A stretch of 64,000 nucleotides of DNA from Hyaloperonospora brassicae. Taxonomy: Eukaryota; Oomycota; Peronosporomycetes; Peronosporales; Peronosporaceae. A program made the translations under genes and the position numbers. The stretch spans positions 310,001 through 374,000 of the forward strand of contig CANTFL010001198.1 in NCBI GenBank assembly GCA_947650285.1, read 5' to 3'. This document shows positions 22,780 to 34,008 of this stretch, in pieces. The number at the start of each line of letters is the position of its first letter. Positions within the stretch are counted from its first letter, which is position 1. A model generated the notes under the pieces. It worked only from the letters and a program-made list of their open reading frames with translations, had not been told where the DNA came from and searched no databases.

Positions 22780-23402
22780 CGCATGCAGTGATTCATTATC
22801 ACAACGAGTATCACTCAACGGAGTACAACTCTCTTCAAATACGTTAGAAGAGCTCCGCTCAATATTCATGTCATAGACATTCGAGTTAATCAACTCCGAC
22901 ATACCAATGTCCAGCACATTGACATCTTCCGTCAATGGCTCACGCCAATAGCGCTTTTGTTGCCTAGCGAAGGTGGGTTCATGACTCTCCAAAACTTTGC
23001 TAGGAACATTGCGCGTTGCGCCTAAGGTCTTAGACCTTCAATCGATCAATGGTTCATGGCGTTCAAGCCAGGCCATGCCTAGGATGAGATCGTATCTCGA
23101 ATCCAAGTCAAGGACAAGACAGCGTTCTGTGCTATCAAAGTCCAAAAATTCACGCCCAAGTTCAACGGAACTTTAGGTACAGTAACGCGACTACCTGTCG
23201 CTAACCGAACAGTGATGGAATCACCGTCGTGCGCTCTGAGCGCCTCAGCATATTGCTGACTCCCCTCAAGGGAATGGCGTCCAGCATAGTTGCATGACGC
23301 CCCAGAATCGATTAATATCGACCAGTGCTTCTCAAAGCCTTTAACAATCGCCTCGGCGACTAACAAGCCAGGCTTGTATCCACGCTCTGTGCTTGCTGGC
23401 AC
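22780..23402 (-). pseudogene. Element C protease and protease-RT linker (frameshifted)
   Basis: The retropepsin start SILIDSGASCNYAGRHSLEG is intact at about 23,320-23,265, followed by the VRLATGSRVTVPKVP flap region. Near 23,145 the frame is lost by an apparent 1-bp deletion, and the conserved tail (the L-I-L-G-M-A-W-L-E-R-H motif) appears in another frame at about 23,100-23,050, with a TGA at 23,038 where the family has Trp. A further frame change lies between 22,660 and 22,770 before pol. The catalytic D-S-G remains. Confidence 0.75.
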
Positions 23403-23569
23403 GGAGATCTGTGGGGCTAAGCCCTGTTTTGCTCTACCTCGTAGAGAAGAGACAGAACTCAGTTCTACCCCAGTAGGGCACCCCGCGCCTACTGGGTGTC
23501 GACGGTTTCCCGTGCCATACCAGGTTTCTGGTCGCGGCCCATAGGGTTACGTTGTTGCTTACGCAAAGG

Positions 23570-24511
23570 TCAAGTGGGGCGTAGATGTTTGGTGCTTCCA
23601 CACATATAACAACGTCTCACTTCCTGTCGTTGCTCTGCAACATGAAGCTCCGCTTCACCTTCATCTTCAGCATAGCTGAGATCCATCGGTTCTGGCTTAC
23701 AGTAAGCCGAGGTGCTTGCAGAGGTTGCTCTCGCAAAGCTTGGGTTGTACCCATTCCAACCAAGTCTCGCTGACTTAAAGTTATGCTCAGCATTTTGAGC
23801 GATGCTCACAGCCTCTTCAAAAGTCGAGGGATGGACTCGAAACACCTCGGTCCTGGCAGCGCCAGTGCGGAGACCTTCCATAAAGACTGTCACGCAGACA
23901 GTCTCAGGGAGAGGGTCAGACTGCATGGCAGCCATCAGAGTTCTCAACTCTTGGACATAGTCCGTTAACTCGTTCTTACCCTGACGGGTGGACAAGAAGC
24001 GTGAACGCACGCGATAGGCCTGGTTAGGCGGCGAGAAAACTCGCAACAGGTCTAGCTTGAGCAAATCCCTTGTGGGAAACGCCAAGTCGACCGACGTGCC
24101 GCACGTCAGAGCCCATTCTCTAGCTCTTCCATCGAGTTTTGAGATCGCCAGCGATACATGCTGATGCTCGACTGAGATCAAGCCAGATCTCATGACCATC
24201 TCAATCTCACGGATTCAGAGGATGAGGTTTTCACCCTCCTTTCCGGAGAAATGCTTGACGTCCACCCGAAGGGGACGAGGCTTAGCCTCTTCGTCTGGCA
24301 TAGCCACAAAGCGTGTGGGCATAGCCGACGCTACCTGGTTCTGAACCTGCCCTAAAAGGGCCGTTTCATACTGCATAACGGTCTCTACACGCGCATTGAG
24401 CACGTCGGGACCTTGTGCAGCGAGAAACTCAACATATTCTGGGCCTACGGCCGCGGTTAGCTTATCTAGCGCAACCTTTTGGGCCTCATTAAGGGGTGTG
24501 GCATGCTCCAT
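23570..24511 (-). pseudogene. Element C gag (two stops)
   Basis: gag starts [20 protein letters not shown] at 24,511. A TGA at 24,215 interrupts the block ENLIL-stop-IREIEM, where related Gag proteins have Trp, and the same frame continues to 23,570. The retrotransposon-gag capsid core is visible (KLDGRAREWALTCG, RSRFLSTRQGKNELTDYVQELR, VFMEGLRTGAAR). The zinc knuckle CYMCGSTKHLRP-T ends in a TGA exactly where its fourth ligand should be. The protein would coat the element RNA. With two stops, this copy cannot make full-length Gag. Confidence 0.85.
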
Positions 24512-24550
24512 CCTCGCAGAGGGTCAGTCGTAACGACTCAGGCGTAGATT

Positions 24551-24567
24551 GACTACAAGTGCTACCA
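24551..24567 (-). other. Element C primer-binding site
   Basis: The + strand reads GACTACAAGTGCTACCA two bases before the LTR, the form of a tRNA 3' end with CCA. The minus strand therefore gives TGGTAGCACTTG. Element D has the same site. TGGTAGC is typical of initiator-Met primed elements, but the tRNA was not identified here. Confidence 0.65.
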
Positions 24568-24569
24568 AG

Positions 24570-25109
24570 TGTAGCGGAGCTACACAGCTCCTTAAGTCAG
24601 AGGAAGACTTTAACGCTCTCACGAGCAACTTTGGTTCAGAGAACCCGACTCAGAGAGTCAACAGCTCAGAGAGCTAAGGTTTTGGTTCCGAGAACCCGAC
24701 TCAGAGAGTCAACAAGCTCAGAGAGCTTACGGTCCCCGTTCCAGAGGGACCAAGCGATTCAAACGAATCACAGCACAGAGTGCTCGAGGACAAGCTACCT
24801 TTACAGGCGTTGCTTTTGTCCTCCCGATCAAAGACGCCTCGTAAGGCACGTGTCTCTTATTGATCAAAAGGGGAACTGAATTTTATTTCTTCTTTAAACC
24901 TAAAGAACACCATAGAACAACGTACTTAACCTAGTCACTAAGGTTCAAAGTAAAACCTCTCTAAAGATCTCGTAATCAATTGTTGACAGACATCAGTCTT
25001 CAACAATTGATACAAATCACTGTGTTCTAAAATTACTTTATAGGGTACCCCCTCTCTTGTGTGCACCACACCTATCGTCAACTACCAGTCGACGTGTAAC
25101 TTCGTTACA
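24570..25109 (-). repeat. Element C 5' LTR (540 bp)
   Basis: It is nearly identical to the copy at 17,405-17,943 (substitutions plus one 1-bp indel) and is followed by the TSD copy TCACT at 25,110-25,114. The same hairpin ladder is present. As the element reads on the minus strand, this is the promoter LTR. Confidence 0.92.
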
Positions 25110-25114
25110 TCACT

Positions 25115-26566
25115 TCTGTTGTTATGCATGCAGTGGTTCATGACGCTGACTATGACGTCGTGCATGGGTTAAAGAATGTTCTGAGGATCTGGGGCCTTGG
25201 TGGTAATTCCACTTTGTGAGTCATAGTTCCAACTAGGTGCACTTCCAGTACATGCAATCGCTGCACTGGCTTGTATCAGGTGAGCGGCGACAACGGCAGA
25301 AGAAAGTTTACATCTCGTCCAGGTCCCAGACCGGCCTTTATGAGCGGTATTGGCTCCCTCATACACACCGACCGGTACATCTAAATCATCCAAACTGTGA
25401 CCTATGATTGCTATCTATATTACATGCAAGGGGGAGCGTAGAGACGTAAGTGTAATATGGATATCATACACATGCAGCTTGTATCTAGATCTTCAAGCAC
25501 TTGTTATCGGTACGGCTACGCTTTGCTACACGAGAAGTGAGGCTCGAATATGATGTAGACTCTGGGAGCGTTGATTAAGCCATTTGATCCTACGCCATAC
25601 AAAAAATTGGGCATATGAAGGATTCTTTCTTGAGCGATCTGGGTTCTAATCAGGACTACGATAGATGTGCAAGACTGATTTGTTCTACGACACAGCGCTT
25701 GGCGGCACCGATGCAGTAGGATGGAGCCCAGCGAGCGACTGACAAATACCGGACTTGGTCATGCGAAAATTTGAACAAGCGACTGAAGGGGCCGAAAGTC
25801 TTGGACGTCGTAAGCACTCGACGCTAAATGATGCAGCTGTCTGCGATCATTTGATTTCAACATGCCGTTCGGTAATGACTCTTTACGTTTAGCACGGTTG
25901 TGAGTGGGTTGATCAGGGCGACTGCGTGGCGATCTATCCGGTTATCGGTGCGAATCACGCGTTTGAGGCCGTTACCTGTTTCATTTTGTCCGATCGATCG
26001 AAGGAGTCGAATTTTATATAACGGTGATTCTGCGTACAAGAACGTGCGTGCAAGCCTGCGTGCCTACGTCTTATTGACGATCATGGTAAGCCTAGTGTTT
26101 GGTGGAGGGGCAAGCACAAAAAGTCAAACGTGGTGCGCATCGATAGTCTGCTCTTCGACGTGCGTTATGGGCACCTAAGTGGATGGGATCTCCACGAACG
26201 GCGACGGCTGCGCCAGGTTCTGCAACATGGATGCTCGAACTACACGCGAAGACGGGCTTGGTGCTACTATAAACTGCTGACAATCTACAGCTGAAGACAC
26301 TGGGGTAGCGCACTCCTTCTCATGAAGTACGTGGCACGTAGGACCGGTGGTCGGTCATTATAGACCCCAGCGAAACTCGCGCTTGCTGACCCGTGTAAAT
26401 GCTTTGCATCACAAGACGACACTTAGCACATATTGTGTTCGAACGACGAAGATCTCCTATGTTATTCCAAGCATCTGACATATGGGAGTAACTGGCTTGC
26501 ACCGAATTATTCCATGGCGTCGTGCATCAGGGTCGGTCGAGTATTAAAAGCTCAGTCTATAGCAAA
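25115..26566. other. Intergenic, nothing recognised
   Basis: This is 1.45 kb between element C and the Tigger transposon. Frames are short (at most about 90 codons) on both strands, with no domain, repeat or RNA gene that I can identify. Confidence 0.5.
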
Positions 26567-26568
26567 TA

Positions 26569-26591
26569 CAGTCTTCCCTCTGCTAAGTTAT
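26569..26591 (+). repeat. Left terminal inverted repeat of the Tigger element
   Basis: 23 bp, identical to the reverse complement of 28,857-28,879; the TA target dinucleotide precedes it at 26,567. Confidence 0.93.
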
Positions 26592-26843
26592 AGACTTGGT
26601 GGAAGGCAAATCTTATAACATAGCAGAGGTTTTTTCATAGCAGAGATATGCTGCGGAAAAATTATTAATTTAATTAATTAAAGAATCAAAAACGCAACAA
26701 ACCTCCAGGCTTCCAAAACCTGTCTGTCACGTGTCACGTGCCCTTTGACGATTTTGTGATTTTGGTTGCCCCACCAGTCTCTGGTGATTTTGCTATCTCT
26801 GGTTAAGAAGTTCCACCAACTGTACCTTGCTCACTCACAACAG

Positions 26844-28585
26844 ATGTCGCAGATACGTCTTACCAACGAGCAGAAGCTGCGCATCTGCAAGCACCAGGAT
26901 GCTAACCCGCGCATCACCTAGACTGCCCTGGCGGCTTGGACAAAGGACGCCTTTGACCTCCAGAAGGCACTTTCCCAGGCAGCGATTAGCAAAATCATCA
27001 AAAAAAGGAAGGAGCTTGAGGCAATGGACACCACTAGCCTCAGCGCTAAGCGTCCTCGGACTGTCCAGCACCCAGCTGTGGAGGAGGCCGTCGCCTTCTG
27101 GGTATTGCAGTGCCAGCACCGTGGGGTCGCTCTCACTGGAGATCTCATACGGGCCAAGGCTCAGACTTTTGCGGGATCAATGGGCGTCTCGGAGGAAAAC
27201 ATCCGCTTTTCGAATGGGTGGCTCCACAAATTCCAGCAGCGCCACAAACTGCGAGCTGTCCGCATTCATGGCGAGAGTGGCTCAGCAGATATGGGCGCTC
27301 CAGAGGAGGGTCTTCCACACCTCAAGGCCGTGGTTGCTAATTATACTCCACGTGACGTGTACAACATGGACGAAACTGGTAGGTCTGAGAATACAGTACA
27401 GTACTGTACTCATTGTACAGTACAGAAGCATCTCAAAGGCTCACTTTCTGTTCAGGGTTGTTCTACAGTATGACGCCCGACAGAACGATTGCCCAGCAAG
27501 AGGTCGAAGGGTTTAAAAAAGACAGGGTACATTATTGCTCTCATCTTGGTTTCCTGCGTTTCTCTGACACTAACAGCTATTCTAGACGCGCATCACAGTT
27601 GCTCTCACGGCAAACGCTGATGGATCCGACAAACTCCCGCCGTTCTTCATTGGACACGCCAAAAAGCCGCGGTTTTTTGAGCGCAAGACAGCTGAGCGAC
27701 TGGGCTTTCTCTATTGCAACAACAAGAAAGCCTGGATGACTGGCATACTCTTCCAGGAATGGCTGGGAGACGTCGACAAAAGTATGAAGGTAATTTGGGG
27801 CATGCCTTGAACATCATCGTTGTGGTACAGTAAATGAGGTTTGACTAACGCGTTGACCACAGCAAAAGGATAGAAAAATCCTGCGTCTCATGGACAACGC
27901 TCCTTCACACATTGTTGCTGACCTGGAACTCACCAACATCACGGTCCAGGCTCTTCCTCATAATACGACTTCAAAGGTCCAACCCATGGATGCTGGGATC
28001 ATTGCCGCATTCAAGAGGCACTACCGCCGGCTGCATCTGCAGAATGCCTTGGACCGTGACGAGCGCGGAGAAACCAACCTTTACAAGGTTGATCAGCTCA
28101 CGGCCATGCGTTGGTCGCTGGCTGCGTGGAGCGAGATTTCCAGTGCCACAATCGCCAACTGCTTCCGTCATACGGGACTCATGGACGGTCCGGCTCTGCC
28201 GACTGGTGGGGGTGAAAACGAAGCCAGCACTGTTGGCCAGCAGGCCCAGCAGGAGGCAACAGCTGCTGTAGTAGAGGAGCAGCGCGTGGAACAGGATCTT
28301 GTTTCGGCGCTGGAAAGGCTCCCGCTCCGCAATCCCATGTCGATCGCTTCTCTTTTCAATCCGGCTGAGGAGGAGGAGACGGCGCATGCGGAGCTGACCG
28401 ATGCCGAAATCATCAAGCTTGTTGAGGATCCGTATGGGGAGGAGGAAGGTGCTGCTGAGGCGGAGGAGGAGGTGGAAAAGCATTCGAAGGCTGAAAAGCT
28501 TGCCAGCCTTAGTCTATCCATCGCCCTTCTCGACCTTTCTCAGGAGTCCCATCGTATAGCTCACCGCACCCTTTGCCAAGGCTAA
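26844..28585 (+). pseudogene. Tigger/pogo transposase, 4 exons, one in-frame stop
   Basis: Exons 26,844-27,378, 27,456-27,526, 27,586-27,789 and 27,863-28,585 join in frame through GT-AG introns to 510 residues plus stop. Order: a CENP-B-type N-terminal helix-turn-helix (residues 1-55), a second DNA-binding domain (about 75-145, with NGWLHKFQQRHKLR), then a DDE domain with Asp in YNMDETG (the first intron splits the codon after ETG), Asp in RLMDNAPSH and Asp in KVQPMDAGII. The tail is acidic (Glu/Ala-rich). A TAG at 26,919 replaces codon 26, where Gln (CAG) would fit. Initiation at the Met at 27,024 would skip the first helix-turn-helix. Apart from this stop the gene looks intact. Confidence 0.9.
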
Positions 28586-28856
28586 GCTGATCTCCGTAGT
28601 GCGAGCACCACTCAGGCCACACTTGATTCCTGGCTGAAGTAGTTTCCTCTCCTCTTTCCACTCCTTTCTTGCAGTGAATAACAAAAAAAAAGGTTCTGCG
28701 TACAATATTTCTGCTCACGGCGGACAAAAATATTTCCTCTGATAAGTTGTATTTGGCCCTTAGGCTATTCCGTATAACTCATTCCGTAGTCACCATAGAA
28801 CGAGGTCGGTGGAGACCGAATCCTATAACTTACCGGAGGTTATTCCGTAGCCGGGG

Positions 28857-28879
28857 ATAACTTAGCAGAGGGAAGACTG
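28857..28879 (-). repeat. Right terminal inverted repeat of the Tigger element
   Basis: Exact inverted copy of 26,569-26,591; followed by the TA duplication at 28,880-28,881. Confidence 0.93.
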
Positions 28880-28881
28880 TA

Positions 28882-31713
28882 GTGTCAAGCGACGTATTTT
28901 AACGATTGTCTTAACGGTGGTATGCTGTACGTGATTGTCGCCAAAAAATCGGAAAAGCCAATTTTTGGACTTCATGAATAATTCTATACTTATAATGTGA
29001 CTGCAGCAGTGCGTATCGTAAAAAGAGGATAGCGCCGAGTAAATACATGTCTGGCCCTTTCGATAAGTCCTGGATAAGTGCAAGGTTTTTTTGGCAGGTC
29101 AGGAGGCGTAGCATAACTTGCTTTCGTGCATGGATAAACCGCGCGATCTGCGAGAAGCGATATAGCGTGTCACACGCTATTTTCTCGACGCCAGTGCTGC
29201 GTTTGGCGATTGAGCGAGTCTAAAATGTGCAGGCTGCCATCTCTGTTGGCATATATTTCGTTGATTTACGTTATGCGGGTTAGGTCTTAGCACAAAATAA
29301 CGACCGCTGTCTCAATCGAAGCGATGTTTGTGTTAATATTCGATATACAAGTTTTCGCCAGATAACTGCCATCTGCACAAACATGAGATCGACCATCGTT
29401 CCTTTTTATTGCAGCTGCCTGAGAAATGTAATAGAAACGATGACTATGCAGCAATACCTGTGTACTATGCGCACAGCTTGTGCCCACGATCCCTACCATC
29501 ATTTCTATGCGCATGGCTTATATCCACGAGTTTCTATCAGCGAGATCTGCTCAGAATGCTTGGGAACGTTCTGCATCAGCTGTATCCGCAACTGGTCTGC
29601 GCACGAGCACCTGTCCCACAGTGGGTCTCCGAAGACGGCGCATAGAGCGTACGAGAGCTGGACCGAAAGCATCTGAAGAGAAGACGAGACTCCATGCCAA
29701 GCAATGCGGCGCGGCAGAACCAGTCATCGTGCAACAAACAGAGTCTGTCGGGTGTTGACCGACAAAGTCCGACAGCGTGTTCTATACAGTCGCATCTCGC
29801 TCTCCGTGTGCTCGTCACTGTAGAAGAACCACGAGATGTGCACCTGACCAGACCTTTCATGAATGCCACGCATCGACGTCGTTCCACGGAGCTCTATCCG
29901 ATGCCGAAGCGACTGGGCTACCAGCAAGATTTGGGTACGGCACCGGCACAGACGGTTTGTTGAGTGGCTGCTTCATCGTGTGGAAGCGTTCCTATTCGTG
30001 CAGTTGCAGCAGCCGCCATGACGGTAACGTGGAAGACATCTCTACTCGTGAGGTGAGAAGGGACCGAGAAGTCGCTCGCATGGATCCAGCACTTCGGAAT
30101 CGCCATGAGCACTGAATGCGAGTCAGTCGATGCAGCCTGCTACTGAGATAGTGCTCGTGGCCATTGCTGCGTGCCCGCCAGAGCCAGGAACCTGACATCG
30201 CTGGTGGCTGATGGACTAGTCGGTGATCCGACGAAGAGTACGGGAACGCCTACGTATGCAAAGATTGGCTACGTACGCTGCAGCGCATCGTTGCTTCGTT
30301 CGACATGTGGGTGAGCGGTGCCATTGGCACGAGAGGCAACACGAGCTTATCCAAAACGACGTTTGAAGGTGCCGCATCGGATTGAAGTGGCTGATGAATG
30401 TAAGGGGCAGGAGCGACGACGAGACTGACGTGCGGACCAGATCACGGTGGCAGTGGTCTGTTCGACGTTCGTTCCACCCCGTCCGATCCCGTGGTTGCAA
30501 AGGATGCGAAAGAGACAGAGACTTCCGTCATAGCACGGCTCCAGCCACGGCCATCTAGTAGACGGAGTTCACTGGGTCCATCAAGACTGGACCGACGCCG
30601 CCTAGAGCTTGTTGTGGCTTGTGCAAGGACGGACTTCGTGTTGTTTCAGGTGGTGACAACTAGCTGGGCTGTGCCAACCCTTTTGGACGAGATAGTGGAC
30701 TTGGCGACGGAACAAGAAGCGATAAGGTACGTAATGGTAACAGGACGGTGACCATCACGGTGTAAGTAGACGCAAGAATCTGCTAGCGCTTCATCGACGG
30801 GTGTCAGTATAGCATACATTCGTAGCCACCAATTACCGATTAGCTGAGACGTTGGCGGTACGACAAAGAGAAAACTGCTTGTTCTGTCGTGCTTGACGTT
30901 TGTGCGCGTGCTTCACAAACAATTGGATCGGAGGAACACCGTGAGGGAATGGCGTATAGGCAGAATCAGATTGCACACACCGATTGCGCTGTACATAAGC
31001 GACTCTATGCAGTGCAGAGTATGTTCGCGTCGGGAACGAGACATGCAACAAACGCCCACTGAACGGTATGCGAACAGTGCATTCACGTTTATCGGATGGC
31101 AACCATGAAAAGGCGTCGCAGAGTCTTGCTGGTGGCAATCTGAGGAGTTCGTGTCTGTTGGACCGCGAACCAGTGCGTAAGGAGGAAGAGCGTGTCATGG
31201 TGCAACGTGTGCGCAGGCATCAGCAGCATCCATGGAGTGGGAAGTCGATCGTGCGCGGTCTTCGTTGCCGCCCAGAAATCCGACTTTCCTCTGCCTGAGC
31301 AGAACAAGCTGAGGATAGAATCCGAGATTGACGCATCAGTGATGCGAATAGGACAGTCAGTTCCCCGGTACGCGATGGTCTGCGAGAACGACACTGGTAC
31401 ATCTGGGCCGGAAACTGGTCGCAAACCGAATTTTCACGCCAGTGTCAGCAAAGCAGGTCCGGCTCCTCTACCCGACCTGATTCCTGCCGCGTTTGTGCTC
31501 GCGGTGTTGCCAATGTACCCACAGAATCTGGAAAAAAACTAGAGCAGACTACAATCTCGACGGATGATGCGCAGGCTGACGGTGCATTGAAGAATGTCGT
31601 ATGCAGCTCAGTATGGGGAGTGCTGCGCATCGTGTGGGACGCGCTACGGACGAACGCGGCGAGGGGCGGACGCGTTCGTTCCGAGCCCCGGGGATCTCGT
31701 GCACGTTCGGGTT
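28882..31713. other. Intergenic 2.8 kb, no gene recognised
   Basis: Many overlapping frames of 60-120 codons occur on both strands (29,383-31,550), but none has a recognisable domain or a consistent frame. A 19-bp perfect palindrome (ATAGCGTGT-c-ACACGCTAT) lies at 29,162-29,180. The G+C-rich stretch after 29,400 could be an old decayed gene, but I cannot assign one. Confidence 0.45.
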
Positions 31714-31729
31714 GGTCATTCTCCAATTT
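31714..31729 (+). promoter_or_regulatory. Oomycete initiator (Inr)-type core promoter
   Basis: GGTCATTCTCCAATTT matches the oomycete Inr consensus GCTCATTYYNCAWTTT at 15 of 16 positions and sits 60 bp before the ATG at 31,789. This supports both the start choice and transcription of the gene. Confidence 0.8.
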
Positions 31730-31788
31730 GCTTCTCGCCGCACACTCCAGCAGCTACCAACAGCCACTCTAGCAACCCGCCTTATAAG

Positions 31789-33586
31789 ATGAAGTTTTCG
31801 TCCGGTCTTGTGCTTGCTGCCGTTGCTGTGACCGCTGCGCACGCGGGCAACTCCAACTCCCTGCGCACAACGGAAGAAACTCCAAGCGAGCACGACCACC
31901 AGTCGAGTGGCGTCGCCCATGACCATGTGAACGTCCAAAAGATTGAGCCGGAAGACCTGGAGGTCGACCTCGAGCAGATCTTCGGCATTAGCAAAGACGG
32001 CAGCCCCACCAAGTTCAACATTATGGACGTAATCGGCAGCGGTGATGGCCAGGCGGACTTGGAGGACGTTGTTGAGCTGATCAAGTCCGTAGGCTCCGAC
32101 AGCGATGACCTGTCATGGCTCGACGATTTCGACAAGACGAGTGGCAGTGAGAAGGAGTCTGTCGTCCAGAGCGAGTACGAGGACAACTCGTACGATGACA
32201 AGGCGGGTAAGCCCAGCAAAGGAGACGACATGTCGTGGCTCAACGACTTTGACGACAGCACCGCTAATGCCGCTGCGGACAAGAGCGCGACGAAGGGCGC
32301 AACTGTGTACGACGATGCCGACACTGACTCTACTGGTGTGAAGGGTGGCGACGACGAGGTTGAAGACGACGACGAGCCTGAGGTTGATGTCAATGGTGCC
32401 AAGAGTGCCACGAAGGGAGACGCGAAGGGCGAGAAGGGCGATGCGTCGGGCAGCGACGACCTGGCGTGGCTGTTTGACGACGACGCTGGCAGCAAAATGT
32501 TTGGTGGCGTGAAGGGCGACAACAAGAACCCCGCTCCGTTTGTGGTTGGCGGCGACTCTACTGGTGTGAAGGGTGGCGACGCCGAGGTTGAAGACGACGA
32601 CGAGCCTGAGGTTGATGGCAATGGTGCCAAGAGTGCTACGAAGGGAGACGCGAAGGGCGAGAAGGGCGATGCGTCGGGCAGCGACGACCTGGCGTGGCTG
32701 TTTGACGACGACGCTGGCAGCAAAATGTTTGGTGGCGTGAAGGGCGACAACAAGAACCCCGCTCCGTTTGTGGTTGGCGGCGACTCTACTGGTGTGAAGG
32801 GTGGCGACGACGTGGTTGAAGACGACGACGAGTCTGAGGTTGATGTCAATGGTGCCAAGAGTGCCACGAAGGGAGACGCGAAGGGCGAGAAGGGCGATGC
32901 GTCGGGCAGCGACGACCTGGCGTGGCTGTTTGACGACGACGCTGGCAGCAAAATGTTTGGTGGCATGAAGGGCGACAACAAGAACCCCGCTCCGTTTGTG
33001 GTTGGCGGCGACTCTACTGGTGTGAAGGGTGGCGACGCCGAGGTTGAAGACGACGATGAGTCTGAGGTTGATGTCAATGGTGCCAAGAGTGCCACGAAGG
33101 GCGAAGGGCGAGAAGGGCGATGCGTCGGGCAGCGACGACCTGGCGTGGCTGTTTGACGACGACGCTGGCAGCAAAATGTTTGGTGGCGTGAAGGGCGACA
33201 ACAAGAACCCCGCTCCGTTTGTGGTTGGCGGCGACTCTACTGGTGTGAAGGGTGGCGACAAGGAACCTTTTGTGGCCGGTGAGGACGACGACTCTGAAGT
33301 TGACGACGCTGTTGCCTCGAAGGCTTCGAAGGCATCGAAGAAGGGTGGAGACGACATCACCTTTGCCAACCTGTACGATGAGGGTTCGAATGGACTCGTG
33401 GGCGTCGAAGACCCGGTGGATGACAAGTACCCGACTGCGGTTGCGGGAGCCACGAAGGGGGAAGCCCCATCGACCGAGGTCGACGACGACAAGGAGTCGT
33501 TTGCGAACGAGGCGACGCAGGATGACGTCGTGCAGTCGGACGAGAACGTCAAGGACGACAAGTCGGCCACGAAGGGCACTAAGTAG
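31789..33586 (+). CDS. Secreted acidic tandem-repeat protein, frameshifted in the fourth repeat
   Basis: A clear signal peptide (MKFSSGLVLAAVAVTAAHA, residues 1-19) is followed by a mature protein very rich in Asp, Lys, Gly and Ser. Two early blocks (DDLSWLDDFD, DDMSWLNDFD) precede four near-identical 76-residue repeats, each containing DDLAWLFDDDAG, KMFGG and NKNPAPFVVGGDSTGVKGG. The ATG at 31,789 is chosen for the signal peptide and the Inr 60 bp upstream; the frame is open further upstream, but that gives no signal. Near 33,100 the fourth repeat is 5 bp shorter than the others, which shifts the frame (stop at 33,154-33,156). The original frame resumes and ends at 33,586. This is either a mutation or a repeat-assembly error. 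Function is unknown; it may be a secreted or wall-associated protein, or an effector candidate. Confidence 0.8.
32326..33232 (+). repeat. 228-bp coding tandem repeat, four units
   Basis: The marker GACTCTACTGGTGTGAAGG recurs at 32,326, 32,554, 32,782, 33,010 and 33,233. Spacing is 228, 228, 228 and then 223 bp, which locates a 5-bp loss in the last unit. Units differ by only a few bases, so they were recently homogenised. Confidence 0.95.
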
Positions 33587-34008
33587 GTGTTTGTAGATGG
33601 GTCCGTTGGGAAGTTCGCGTTGAAATGACGAACTGTATTGTCTCGATCGGGCATCAAGTCGGTTTATTCCGCTGCGACAGCATGGAGTAGATCGACAGTG
33701 TCGATACGATTGCAGACTTTTTTATAAATTTTTATCATTGACGTGTGCGTTTGTGTTCCATTGCCCCATCGTCAAAACATGTCCTGCCGACGATCCGAAC
33801 TTGTACGGATTCTCCTCCCAGCCACCGAAATAACGCAAAGAGAACCTAATTTCTATCCGAAACACGCGGAGTGAGATGTACCCATTTCGTCTCTCGTATC
33901 TATCCCGTTGTCAACCTATTGACTGTCGGACCAGTTGTCTCCTCCCAATACCTCCGAAAAGCCACACGTCTCCCGTCTCGACCTGAAGCTTCTCGTACGC
34001 GCCTAACA

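Larger units (their letters stand above)
17405..25109 (-). mobile_element. Element C: full-length chromodomain Ty3/Gypsy retrotransposon, recent insertion
   Basis: The LTRs (17,405-17,943 and 24,570-25,109) differ at only about eight positions, and the 5-bp direct repeat TCACT flanks the element (17,400-17,404 and 25,110-25,114), so this is a complete and rather recent insertion. Coding order on the minus strand is gag (24,511-23,570), protease (23,402-22,780), and reverse transcriptase, RNase H, integrase and chromodomain in one open frame (22,763-18,870). An antisense ORF (18,050-19,351) lies between pol and the 3' LTR and overlaps the chromodomain region. A primer-binding site sits at 24,551-24,567 and a polypurine tract at 17,944-17,960. 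gag and protease carry stops and a frameshift, so this copy would need helper proteins. Confidence 0.95.
26569..28879 (+). mobile_element. pogo/Tigger-type DNA transposon (2,311 bp) with perfect TIRs
   Basis: Perfect 23-bp terminal inverted repeats (starting CAGTCTTCCCTC at each end) are flanked by the TA target duplication (26,567-26,568 and 28,880-28,881), the hallmarks of the Tc1/mariner superfamily, pogo group. Between them lies a transposase gene with three short introns and a single stop. Subterminal repeats related to AACATAGCAGAGG and AACTTACCGGAGG lie inside both ends. The ends are complete, so this copy could still be moved by transposase supplied elsewhere. Confidence 0.93.

Noticed and set aside
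26919..26921. Programmed stop readthrough or selenocysteine in the Tigger transposase
   Set aside because: It is TAG, no recoding signal is visible, and a single CAG to TAG mutation explains it.
29162..29180. 19-bp palindrome as a regulatory operator
   Set aside because: No gene adjoins it; an isolated palindrome of this size is weak evidence.
29383..31550. Host gene in the frame-rich region upstream of the secreted protein gene
   Set aside because: Frames on both strands are of similar length, with no domain and no consistent splicing into a protein.
33029..33586. Separate gene at 33,029-33,586
   Set aside because: From 33,110 on it is the continuation of the secreted repeat gene after a 5-bp loss; its first residues are an out-of-frame read of the repeat.
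31782..33657. Very long minus-strand frames (437 and 514 codons) opposite the secreted repeat gene
   Set aside because: They mirror the periodic repeat DNA, which has no stops in several frames. The + strand has the signal peptide and Inr, so these are shadows.
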